Source: Rotaria macrura (Eukaryota > Rotifera > Eurotatoria > Philodinida > Philodinidae). Taken from it: 64,000 nt of DNA. Position 1 is the first letter of the stretch. Every line of letters starts with the position of its first letter. Where the stretch lies: contig OENT01000015.1 in NCBI GenBank assembly GCA_900239685.1, forward strand, positions 340,337 through 404,336, written 5' to 3'. The notes under the pieces are model-generated. The model saw nothing but the letters and a program-made list of their open reading frames with translations, searched no databases and was not told the origin of the DNA. Shown piece by piece: positions 12,181 through 24,347 of this stretch. Made by a program: the position numbers and the translations under genes.

Positions 12181-15100
12181 ATGATCGATGGCAACGGAGG
12201 AGGTAGTGGTAGCGAAACCGACATTATCGGTAGCGCATCCGAAATACTCAAGGATCGTTTGTACTTCGCAACTCTACGAATAAAACCAAAATCTACCGCA
12301 AATACGCATTATTTTTCTGTTGATGATGAATTTATTTATGAAAAGTAAGTAGAATAAGGAAGATACCTAAGTTTCAAACACCCCCCTTGCCACTCGATCC
12401 TCACACCGAAACTAAACTTTTGTTTCTTTTCCAAGTTTTTATGCCGACTTCGGTCCACTGAATTTGGCTGTTGTCCACCGATTTTGTACAAAATTAAATA
12501 AAAAATTAAACGTAATAAACATTTATGCCTATTGATTCTTAGTTATTTGTTTTATTTGTATTTTCATTTAGAATTCTACTTTAGCACATAAAAGAATTAT
12601 TCATTATACAACTTTTGATCCAAAGAAACGAGCTAATGCAGCTTTCCTTATAGCTGCTTATTCAGTAATGATAATTTAATTCCTTCAAAAAAAGAACTTC
12701 GAATTATTTATAGATAATTTATTTAAAACGTACGCCTGAAGAAGCATACAAACCATTAGTAAGTGGTATCAATGCTGCTCATCCATTTTTACCTTTTCGA
12801 GATGCATCACTTGGCTCATCATCGTATAATCTTATCTTACTCGATACATTGCAAGGTCTTTACAAGGTTAATTACTGTCTTAAATCATCTTAATAGTTTC
12901 GTTTAGTAATTATGCACTTTTAACTTTAGGCTATGCTTCATGGCTTTTACGATTTTGAAAATTTCGATCTAGATGAATACGAACATTATGAAGTAAAAAC
13001 TCAACAGAAACAAATAAATAAAAAGCGAATACTCTTTCTTGTATTTCCTATACTTTAGAAAGTCGAAAATGGAGATTTAAATTGGATTGTTCCTCGTAAG
13101 TTACTTGCTTTTTCTGGTCCACATGCGAAAAGCAAAATCGAAAATGTACGTTCATGAAAAGAGTTTACTCTTGAACGATTAAAATCAAAATCTATTTTAT
13201 TTTTAAAATAAATAGGGCTATCCGTTACATGCACCTGAGGCGTATTTTGCTTATTTCCGTAAACGTAATGTATCCACAATCATCCGTTTAAATAAGAAAA
13301 TCTATGACGCTAAAAGATTCATTGATGCTGGCTTCGATCATTTCGAATTGTTTTTTAACGATGGCAGTACACCCAGTGATGCAATTACATTAAAGTTTTT
13401 AAATATTGTCGAACAAGCAAAAGGTGCTGTTGCCGTTCATTGTAAAGGTTAGAATTGAAAAGAAGAAAAATCTACAAACAAGAGTATTGTTTTTCTTCGG
13501 TAAAATTTTTTAGCGGGCCTTGGTCGAACCGGTACTTTAATCGGAGCATATCTAATGAAACATTACAAATTTACAGCCGCGGAAGTTATTGCTTGGTTAA
13601 GAGTATGTCGACCCGGATCAGTTATTGGTCCACAACAGAATTATCTTGAAGAGTAAATTGAAAATCTAATCATAGAACAAAACAAACTCTCATTGGGAAC
13701 TACTTTTAGGAAACAAGCGTGGCTTTGGTCGTTAGGTGATACATATCGAATAAAAGATCGACCACGATATATGTCATATTTTGGTACAAACTCTTCTATG
13801 GACACAACGGGTCAAAGTCCGCTTCGCTATTCAGTAGGAGATAATAATAATACGAATACTAATGAGGTTTGTCGTAAACTTAAGAGAATAAAGTTCTTGT
13901 TTTTTTTTCGTAGAAAAAAAAATGAAAATTTATTTTTCAGGAAGAGAATGAAGGTGAGATAACACAAGGCGATCGATTAAATGAAATCAAAGCACGTCGT
14001 ATGCAACAGCATCATCATTCAACACCAATGACGAATTGGCCTCAGACAAATGCGAACGTTACATCAAGTCTTACGTAAGATCTATTTTTTTAAAATTTTT
14101 CGTTAAAGTTTCTTTAATGAGAACGCGATAGTGCGCAAAGGATTTTCAGTATGTTTAGCAGCGAAATAAAGAAACTCACTAATCATTTAGATGTAAATAT
14201 TGCATTAAAACCTATCAGTCATCGTCGGCATTTAACAAACATATGAAAAAACAACATTCCGATAAAAGTAATCATACAAACCAATTATCAATCATATGCG
14301 AACAATGTATTAACAGCAAAACATTTGCAACAAAAAAAGCTTTACAATTGCATCGAATTCGAACACATTATAACAACAATACTATCGCCATGGGTGATGG
14401 TACCAATAGGTACTAGAAGATTAATTTATAATCGCATGGGTGAATTTGATCATCTTTGATTGATCATCGAAAAAAACATATATCGATACATGATATAAAG
14501 ACTATTCATTAAATTTTTTTCGTTCAAATCAAAAAACAAGTTGTTACTGCTCGTTAACAGTTCTATTTTGCTCGATAGCCGCTTGTAGTTTGATCAAGAA
14601 TGTTTGTTGTGGTTTAGAATAAGAAAAATAACTTTTTGTAGTCTCGTCACAAGACCTCTAATAACAACATCGATCACTGATGATGAACAAATGATATCAT
14701 TTCGAGTCTACAATAGTCGAGTGTATTCTACACCTCTCGATATTCATGAATCACATCATTCAACAATAATGGCAACAGCTCATTTGGAAAGGTGTTTTCA
14801 TGTGAACGGATAAAAATTGCTTTAATAACTCACATATCTATCATCGTTTCTTTTGCTTTTACAAAATCGATTATTCCATTAGCCTATCCTATGTCTATTT
14901 GTTTTACTGTGTATAAATATATAGACATGTATAAACATATCTATATATGTATGTGTGTGTGTATCTATGAATGAATATGATCTTTGCATGTTTAGTTTTT
15001 CGTAGATAGATAAACGATAGTTGAAAGCTGCTGATTAATATTGTTCTTCAGTAATTTTATCTAAAATTTCTATCAAACAGATTCAATCCATCGACAACAT

Positions 15101-15909
15101 ATAAACGTGCTCACATGCCATTGACTTCAGCAGGCAGTATGCCATCTCAGAACGTCTCTTCAACAATGAATCAATCAGTTGGTGTACGTCGTAGTTATGG
15201 ACCAATGTCGAATACATCTTCCAGTGTTGTAGCAAGTACAAATACACGAAAACCACGTTCATTTCTATCATCAGCAACATCGATAATGAAAACGTAAGAA
15301 TTAGTTTATTCACTCTTTACTTCTTTTGTTCGTGCTCATTTCATGTGGAATACTGTTAATGATAATTTCAAACATGATAGCATTGTTAATCAAGCGAAAG
15401 AAAATAATATGAATATTCGAAAATTGAAAATGTCTTAAAACATAGTATTTTTGCATGAACTCCGTTTCTGACATGAAATTATAGTCTCTAAGGAAAGAAT
15501 AAATCCGATATTTATTGACCCAGAAATGTCTTTCGAAGGATTGTGAAAAAAGAAAGTTATGATTGAAAAAAAGTCGTTTTCTATTTCTATTCATCTGCAA
15601 ACATATATTTTTCTTATTTTTAATTCTAGTCCAATGTATCCGAGTGGACGCTATATTAGTTCGATAACAAATAATAATAACATCGGAACAACATTAACCA
15701 TATCTGATAGTGATAATCGTGATCCAATATCAACAGCTATATTGAAAGTTACTTCAAGTCAACAACATCGTGGTAAATCACAAATGACAAATAATACTCC
15801 ATTACCAACTCATTCTTATTATACACGATCAAAATCGGTATTTCATTTTTCATTGTTTCCATTTATTGTTTATTTTAAGTTATTTTTTTAGTCTTATTCC
15901 AAATACTAA
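12181..15909 (+). CDS. CDC14: CDC14 dual-specificity phosphatase with C2H2 tail
   Basis: Exons: 12181-12344, 12436-12511, 12572-12664, 12714-12866, 12930-12992, 13059-13145, 13216-13447, 13514-13652, 13710-13866, 13941-14074, 14191-14409 (zinc fingers, see separate entry), 14642-14791, 15081-15293, 15630-15837, 15892-15909. Full model 701 aa, 628 without the finger exon. N-terminal pseudo-phosphatase half ([28 protein letters not shown]), then the catalytic half: acid loop [10 protein letters not shown]-loop HCKAGLGRTG with Cys288 and Arg294, and [18 protein letters not shown]. After it comes the family motif [11 protein letters not shown] and a Ser/Thr-rich tail. Known role: removes phosphate from Cdk sites (pSer-Pro) in mitotic exit, cytokinesis, DNA repair and ciliogenesis. 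Start chosen as the first ATG in frame at 12181. The last exon encodes only SYSKY before TAA, so the 3' end is the least certain part. Confidence 0.93.
14191..14409 (+). other. Tandem C2H2 zinc-finger exon inside CDC14
   Basis: Between CDC14 exons 13941-14074 and 14642-14791 lies an open frame after a clear acceptor (ATCATTTAG). It continues the CDC14 frame (phase 2: AC|A). It encodes CKYC-x12-H-x4-H (14192-14257), with Tyr and Phe at the consensus hydrophobic positions, and a second finger CEQC-x14-H-x4-H (14297-14368) with Phe and Leu in place. A donor AG|GTACTA at 14410 makes a 219-nt exon that is phase-symmetric; if unused, the frame stops at TAG 14414-14416, giving an alternative terminal exon. 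I know of no CDC14 with zinc fingers. Whether it is constitutive, cassette or terminal cannot be told from DNA alone. Confidence 0.65.
14642..14791 (+). other. Symmetric tail exon of CDC14
   Basis: 150 nt flanked by TTTTTGTAG and AG|GTGTTT, open in the CDC14 frame and phase 2 on both sides. It encodes a non-conserved stretch with [13 protein letters not shown] and DIHESHHST. It can be kept or skipped without a frame change, so it may be a cassette exon. Confidence 0.55.
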
Positions 15910-17465
15910 TATGCACTGGATGAAAGAGAGAAATAAAATGAAACAATTGTGTTGTTCTACGATACAAGCTCTCCTTCCTCACTCGTTCTTTTTTTTGTGC
16001 CAAACTGCGTGTTTTTTGTCTCTTTCTTTCAATGAGAATTGCTTTTTTTTTTCTATTCGTTTTGTTTTTGGTTTTTTTTTGTAGTTGCAGGATTCTGTGC
16101 TTGAATTATGATGGAAAAGAAATTTTTTTAAGAACAAGTACTGTCTTTGTCTTTTGTGTGTATGCATTTTTTGTTAAGCTTATTTGCTGCTGCTGCTGCT
16201 ATTATTGATGCTTTTTCTACTACTATTATATATAAATGGAGTTTTTCCTTTTCTTGTCCTGTATATGTATTCTCATGTAATTTAAACGAAAAATATATAT
16301 ATATATAACAAACAAAGGCGAGAAAAGAAGCCCACCGAAGCGAAGAAAATTATTATTAATAATTGGATTTATTCTTTTTCTTTCTTTTGCATTTATCTTA
16401 AATTATATGACTGACACATGTTGATTGTAATATATACAGCAAAAATCTTGTGTTTCTTTCTATAATATAATGAGATTCAATAATGAACGAAATAATACAT
16501 ACAAATGGTTCATGTGACTCTTTATTTAAATACTGAATAATAATGTTTTCTGTTTCATCAAACTTAGCTATCTCATATTCTATAAATTTATTTGATTAAT
16601 TTTTTTGTAAATAACAAAAAAGTCCCCGATTATGTTTTTCCCTTGACTACAATCATTATACAGATCCAGTGATTAACATGACTGGTTGTGATTCTATTTT
16701 GATTGGTCCCTTAATGACAATTTTTCTCGGTCTATTGACAGACTGATGACTTCAGCATTGAGTTAAGTAGTTCATCATCATCGTCATTTTCTCTCTGTCT
16801 CTCCTTCATATGACGATTGCTAACATACAGGAAGTTCTTATTGAACAACGAAAAAAGAGAATGAATGCACACATACAGATACACATAAGGAAAATATAGT
16901 GTGAGGAAATTCTCGTGAGTCTTTTCTTTTGACAAGCATTCATCATCATTTTTCTTTTTTTCTATCCCCATATCGATATATTTAAGCAAAATGTTAGCAT
17001 TCAACGCTATGTATGAAAAAATAGGAGATGAAGAAAAGAAAAAAATGAGAAAAATATATTGCTATTAGAACCGAGAGAAATGTGATGTGGTTTGATGGAA
17101 GATGCATAGCACACGAATGGAAAGCATAGCAAGACGATGAGAGATCCGAGCTGAGAAGCATACTAGACGGGAAAAGTGAAGGAAACACGTCGAGCAACTA
17201 AAGCAAACGAACGACCAAACTCAAAGGCACATGCACGCACGAGTTTGGCAGTTGAACTTGTGAGTATTAGAGAAGAAGAGAGAGACAGACAGAAGGAGAG
17301 AGAGAAAGAGCGAAGAACAGAACAAAACGCAACAAGATAGTACTACTGTGCAATAGCACAAAAAGAGAATATGTAATTAATATGATTGTAGTGTGGCATC
17401 GCATTACCACCCATCTTTGTGTCTCCGGTCGGTCACTCGCCATCCGCCCCTTTTCTCTTTACTGA
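15910..17465. other. CDC14 3' region and upstream of the Fife-like gene
   Basis: About 1.55 kb with T-rich runs just after the CDC14 stop, short AT-repeat runs, and from about 17030 a purine-rich (GA/AGA) stretch leading to the next start codon. The distal part is probably 5' leader of the downstream gene. No protein fragment was recognised. Confidence 0.4.
17260..17335. repeat. Polypurine GA-rich tract
   Basis: Run of GAGA/AGAAAG units with few pyrimidines about 130-200 bases before the Fife-like start codon; likely in its promoter or leader. Confidence 0.6.
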
Positions 17466-20400
17466 ATGTTAAGTTCATTGAAAAAGTGGGTGCAAGATGT
17501 GGCGGTCGATCTTACTCCTCCACCACTACCACCACCACCATCAACATCCTCTCCTTCCTTACTCTCATCATCCTTTAAATCAGGATCAGCACATCATTAT
17601 CATTATTCTGTTTCACCTTTGCATGATCAAAAACGCTATCATGAGAGTGTATCAATGAAGTCATCAACAACGATAGGCCTCTCACGGCCTATATCTATGG
17701 ATAGTGTACGTAGTTCCAAAATTGTTAATGCATCGCTACCTGTACGGCCAGCATCACCTGTGGATTTGGACTTAAGTCATTTAAATCGAGAAGAACAAGA
17801 ACATATAGCGAGTGTGTTACGACGAGCCAGAGCTGTTGATGAACAACAATCATCCGTACCACCCACTGTTGTTCCTTCAGTACAATCACCACTACCATCA
17901 GTAGTTTCGGCATCATTATCTTCGCTAGCGTCGCCACTATCATCAACATCAACGAGCAGTTTTGATGCTGAGAAACCGGAAACCTATGAACACGACGATA
18001 AAAATGATGATAATGATGTTAATGAAATGTAAGTAGATTATTTTCAGTATGTTTCACTTGATCTAACGAGAAGAAAAACTTGTTTTTAGTAAATTCACTT
18101 TTGATAATTTAACGCACTATCTTACTATTTATTCGTTAGTTTATTTTTAGTTAATCATTTAGTTAGAAAATGATGAATACTGAACAAAATGATAAAATAG
18201 AAAGATTTTGTTTCATTTTTCCTTTTCTTCAGGGTTTTATTCTCTAGACAATTTATAAATCTCTCTCTGCATATATATATATATATAAATTTAACGATCA
18301 CGCGAGTAGCTATGAGCTAATGAAAAAAATAAGAAGGAACTCCCCCTTTATGTTACTGCCAATTAGAAAAGATTATGTGAGAGTAGTATGTACTACTTTT
18401 CTTTTTCTCCTTTTTCTCTTTCATTTCTCATTTTATTCTTTCACAAGTAGGAATAAGACGTTCTGTTTTGTAAGAAAGAGCATTACAAAAGAAAGAAGTT
18501 TTTATTCGATCGATCTTAAATCACCGAATACATATTTTTAATATTTTGATGAATGACTAATCTTGACGTTTTTATTCTCCGCCATTTTCTATTATGAACA
18601 GACTTGAAGACGAAGGATTGCCGTCACCTACACCGGAGCCAACATTAATAACTATTTACCGATGTCAAATGTGTAACAGAAAACAACAACAGGGAAATTC
18701 GATGATTTGCTTTCAATGTCAAGACAATGAAGAAGTTGCTCGATTAACACTGAACAATACCACTCCTGTAAGGCAATATGTCTATTTGGGATGCCTTTCA
18801 ATAACTCTGAAATCTTTTTCTTTCATTAGCTCACAACAACAAGAAAATTATCATCTCCTTCACCCATAGAATTCAATAGACAAGAAGAAGATAAAATCTA
18901 CGATAATCCTATGCGCATTGATCAGGAACTCATAAAACGAAACTCCCCTATTCATGAGTATTCATATCATGTAAGTAATCATAACATGAACAAAATGAAT
19001 GATAATCAAGTTCATGAAAAAGAAGACAATGAAGACAAACAACAATGTCAATCGCCAATCTTAGAATCTCAACTATCATCGATACCATTAATTGCAGCGC
19101 TTCCGGCGCAAGCACGAACAAATAATTTAACAGAAATCGATGAAAATGACTTTTTCTATCAAGGACCAAGTCCATATGAACCAGCAATCGATGATAATCT
19201 AATATCAGATGAAATCGAGAAACCATCAATACCATCATATAAAATTGATGAATATATCGAAGAGGATGATAATAATGAACGTGATCATGTCAAAGAATTA
19301 GAAGAAACTATAGCTAATTTGTCTCGACATTTTCCTGTATCATTACAACATGTTAATAACATTGAAATAAATCCAATAGTAGCAAAGTTACACCAACCAT
19401 CAATATTATCTGTTGACAATATTGATATTGATTCAATTCTTGAAATGGAAATTGAATCTCCATCGAAAGATGAACGTTACATTCAATCATCCTCAGTTAT
19501 TCATTCGAATTCGACATCTTGTCAACATTCTAATAAAATTCCTATTTCAATACCAATATTGATAGGTAATCGTCGAGGAAGCCTCAGTCGTTCATCTGGA
19601 ATACGAGAAAATCTAACTGATTTACTTACAAAAAGAAAAACAAGAGAATCATATCCGTTAGAAAATCGACCATTACAACGAACTGCATCTACGCATTGCA
19701 AGGTATTCATATTGTTCTTTTCGTTGTTTATTATGTTTTCAGTTTCTGAAACGTCATTCAATATAAATTTGATACAAAGAGAAAACAAACATCTAGTTTA
19801 TATTTGTTCACTTCATTCTCGAAGTCTCCTCTATCTGTATACATATATTTGATAAACATATGCAAAAATATTCATAGAATTAATAAAAACAAGTCTATGC
19901 GATGTTGTTGGTTTTTTCATATTAAAATAACACTTCCGCTCATATTAATGATGTAAGCCATGTTGTTTTTTTAATGAGAATTAGTAAAGATGAAGATTGC
20001 TTTCTAAATATTAAAAAAAACATAATTGGACTTTCTTCTATTTAGCGCATGATACCAATGCATCGACAAAAACGAAATCTACCGTCGGTACCTTTAATGA
20101 CAGATCATCTACAATTACGCCGTACTAATTCTGAATCACGATTCAGTCTTCCTGCTGTACAATCATCCACTCTTATATCTAATAGTAATATAGATGATGA
20201 AAGTGATTTACTCGAAATAGATCTTAATGATCCAACGGGTTCCATGAATCGAACAACACGTTCAAAAACTGAATCTGAAATAATTGATAATAATGATGCT
20301 AATTATCGTCGAAAATCTTTTAGTAAGACGAAACAATCACCGTCTGTCGACAAATTAGCTTATCCCAATAGACAAATTAAACAACTACGAGACCAAACAA

Positions 20401-23400
20401 CAAATACACCACCAATATCAAGTCTCAATTCCACGAATAAAGTCAAAAAGAAACTTAAAAAGAAGGGTTCCTCATCACCAAACAGCAACAGTACGAGTTT
20501 AACATACTCCAATGGTCAAATGACACCAACTGCAACAACATCACCGACGTTACCAAATCTTCCTGCAATATTACCAGTTTCATCAGTACCACCTACAACG
20601 AATACAAATCGTTCAAAATTACAAAAAGTATTTTTCTTTTCTTATCGATTTTGACAATCAATTAACGAATATTTTTAATTTTGTTTCTCCATAGAGTACT
20701 AGTACAGAAATTTCCTATCCTTTTCCAGTATCGAAATTAATTCTAAGTCGTGATAGTTTTAAAATATCTCAGCAAGGTATTCGATGTTGTTTTAATTGAA
20801 TCTTTTTCTTTATCAATTCATTTATTCTTTGAGATGGTGCCGATCTTGGCTTTCGTGTAACAGGTGGTCATTCAATATCGAACTGTATGGAAGTAACTGC
20901 ATATATTGAACATATTAACAAGCATCATAGAAATTATAACATATTGAAAAATGCTGTGCAAGAAGGTACTCTTTTCTCTAATCTAAATTGTTGATATTTT
21001 ATGGAATGAAATTCAGGTGATGAAGTTCTTGAAGTTGGTGGAGTACCATTACGTGGTAAAAGTGCTTTGTATGTTCAAAATTTAATGAATTCAATACAAG
21101 ATGAATTTGAAATGATTGTTCGAAGGTACATGAAAGAGAACTGATTGTTTAAATGAATCGTATTTGTGTTATTTTATAGTCAACATGTTCCACCATCTGT
21201 TTCACTTTCCATCGAAATTCATTCACCTGAAAAACCTAATTCAAAAATTCAATCCAATAATAGTCGTACAGTATCATCGAATACGTCATTAACTGTTGAT
21301 CCTAGTTTACAACGAAGACATTCGATGGATACAACACAATATTCTTCAACACTTTCAACAGCAAATGCCGTTGTTAAATCTCACTCATCCATAGTACCAT
21401 TGCAAAAAGGTGAATCCAATGATCTGTCCGAGCAATTACTTCCACCAACTATCGTTCGAAAGAAAAGTGTTTCTTCAAAGGAGCGTCTTTTCTCTGTCGA
21501 ATCTATTCATCGTTCATCATCAACGAAATCCATCGAACATGTAATGAAAGTAGCTACACAACCATCGAATATGAATACGAGTCCTAGTGCAACGTATGCT
21601 TTATCTGAAGATGATCGTACAACACCGATGAAACGAGATGAACAAAAATCAACATTATTTGTATCAACAATCGATAATGTAAATCATAAAAAAGAAAAGA
21701 AAGTTTTTTCATTCTTTAAATATGCCACATTAATTATGTGCTTGTAGAAAATGGCAAACGATGATTCGACAGGTTTATCACAACCGATTCAACGTCGTCG
21801 AATGTATGAACATCGTAACAGCCTATTACCAAATGATCCAGGTTTAAATGGAGCTGGAAGTAGTCATAGTATTGAACGACGAAACTCAAATGAGTCTGAC
21901 GAAAGTGATAATCTTTCACAATATTTTCGTTCACCTCAAAGTCGAAAAAGTAGTTTACAAGGAACCCATGAGATATCAACTATTCCTAATGCAGAATTTT
22001 CTCGTGAAAACACACAAAACATAACGCCAATTGAAGATAATAATAATACTAATAATAGTCGTAGAACATCAGATGCATCACATCGTTTACAAACTTTCAT
22101 TAAGTCAACTGATGACTCGACACGATCAAGAGATTCAATTGGTGATGATTTAACAAATATTAGTACAACGGAGGAAAGAAAATTATCATCAACTTTGGGA
22201 TCATTTAAATTTTTAAAGAAAAAAACTAAATCCAGCGACTTTTCAAATCAAGTATGTACGAAAAATGAAGCTAAATTTTAAATCCAAACTAATCTAATTA
22301 TTTAGCTCGTTGAAATACGTGAGAATGATTATGTTGGCGATATCGAACTACAAATAGGGCATAACAGTGAGCGTGAACAATTGGTTATAAGAATAATTCG
22401 GGCAAAAAATTTACTTGCAAAAGATACCAATGGATACTCAGATCCTTTTGTGAAAGTTTATTTACTACCTGGACGAGAGTAAGTTAATTTAACAAAAACA
22501 TGCATTTCAATAATAAGTAATATAAAAAACTGAATTGAGCCTTAGGTCAATGAACGACAATCATAGGTTTAATACAATTCTTTAGGTATTACTCATGTTC
22601 AGTTTCTAATGCAGTCGTTTGAATCTCAATATAATTGAGACAATCATATCAATGAGATGGTGTTGCTCATTGTTTATACTTATGTAGAGCCGAGCCTAGT
22701 GTCATTCGATTCATCACAATGTATTGAATAGAATTCTCTTCTGACTTAGTTTTTCTATTTACTCTTGTCAAACTCTGAGTAATTTAGCTCGCTTTTTTGC
22801 CTTGAGAGTATACCGTTGTTTGAGAGCCTAAATGATGGAACGGAATTTTTTTTCCATCGATTGCTGTCATAAACCCTAGAAGATCTATAAAAGTGTGAAC
22901 TAGAACATTTGTATTCTTATCGAATATATTTGCTTGCCATGATCAATGTCCCTCCATGAAGAACACATTTCAAAACAGACGTTTATATTTATAAGTGTAT
23001 ATCATGACAAGGATATGTTTGTTATGGCTAAAATTCTGAAATGCTTCGAGTGCCTATAAACAATATCTAGAGATAAATTATTGGTGATCGTAAACTGATA
23101 GGTCAACAATGCAGCAAAATACTCATAAATTGACAAGCGCACAATGGAAAACTGAATCATAATAGAATTTTCCATTATCCATCATGATAGTTTGAGTGAC
23201 AAGGGTCTCCAATGAATAGCAACTCAATACTTAGGAATACTCTCACATAAGATGCTTACATAGGAGTATTCCAACGGATAAAAACGATATACGATGAAGA
23301 ATAACACTTCCCATCGTGTTTTATTTAGATTTACACTTCAATGGGAAATTATTTCGAAATTCAAGATAGAGAAAATGTTAACTTTTTTCTATGTAGAAAA

Positions 23401-24347
23401 ACGCGGTGAATAACAAACGCACGCTCTAAAACAGGAGTAGAGTTCTTCCGGTTGCGACGTTGACTAAAGCGTTTTTCTTTAATGTCACTTATAATAGAGT
23501 GCGATGAAAACTAGACATCACAATAAATCTTTTCATTTCTTTGAATAATATATTTCGATATGACAAGTTGAAACGCTTAATTGAAAAATGTTGTTCGTTA
23601 AATTGAACATTCGATCTAAATTATACTCAAGAGGATTTATGAACGCCAACCAAAGCAAGAAGTATCTATTTATCTTACGATGAAGTATCATGCACTATCT
23701 AGTGCTGGCGATGGTTTATTTTAAGTGATGCAGAAACATTTTCTTTCTCAAACTAATTTTCTTGAAGGCCTAGAATATAGAAGTATATATGTTAAAAAAT
23801 CGTTTCAATGATGACAACTTTGTCTCTTGATTGACCGTGAACATATCTTTCAATTCATGTACATGTTTTTCTCAACTGATGTTTTCTCTGATTCATTTCT
23901 AGTCAAGAAAATAAGCGTCGAACTAAACATATTTCGAAAAATTTAAATCCTGTATGGGATCACACTGTTGTCTATGGAAATATGCATCGAGAAGAGTTAC
24001 AATATAAAATGCTTGAATTCACTCTTTGGGATTATGATCGATTTAAAGCAAATGATTTTCTGGGACAACTAACCATTGATTTGAAAGGTATACATGCAAT
24101 TGTTGATATTTAAATCGATACTTTATTTCTCTATTTGCTAATTTTTAAATGCTTAGAAGCCGATGTGATTGATGATAAGCCACATTGGTATCGTTTACAA
24201 GCCATACGTTCGCGTGAAGAAGCAACAAATCGTGGTTCATCTCCACGTTTATTTAAGATGACATCGATTGATTCAGCAGAACATTCAATGACAGCATTGA
24301 ATAAAAACATTATCAGTATGCAATCTCGTGTCAATCAACATAAATAA
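17466..24347 (+). CDS. Fife/Piccolo/RIM-like active-zone scaffold (ZnF-PDZ-C2)
   Basis: Twelve exons: 17466-18028, 18602-18767, 18830-19702, 20046-20627, 20695-20776, 20834-20965, 21017-21125, 21180-21702, 21748-22251, 22306-22478, 23903-24087, 24157-24347; 1360 aa. The start follows an in-frame TGA. Order: proline-rich N-terminus; DLSHLNREEQ helix near residues 100-120, as before RIM/Piccolo zinc fingers; CQMC (209-212) and CFQC (224-227), only half of the usual eight-Cys finger; long Ser/Asn-rich linker; PDZ at about 740-836 (GADLGFRVTGGH, GDEVLEVGG); second disordered linker; C2 at about 1195-1320. The C2 keeps all five calcium ligands (D1218, D1224, D1279, D1281, D1287) and reads NGYSDPFVKVYLLPGR, very close to Piccolo C2A. 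Known role of the family: presynaptic scaffold tethering vesicles and calcium channels. There is no C2B. RIM or a Piccolo remnant are alternatives to Fife. Confidence 0.82.
22479..23902 (+). other. Long intron within the C2 domain
   Basis: A 1.4-kb intron splits the C2 domain between strands (PGR|DQEN). No coding piece, gene or clear repeat was recognised inside it. Confidence 0.6.
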
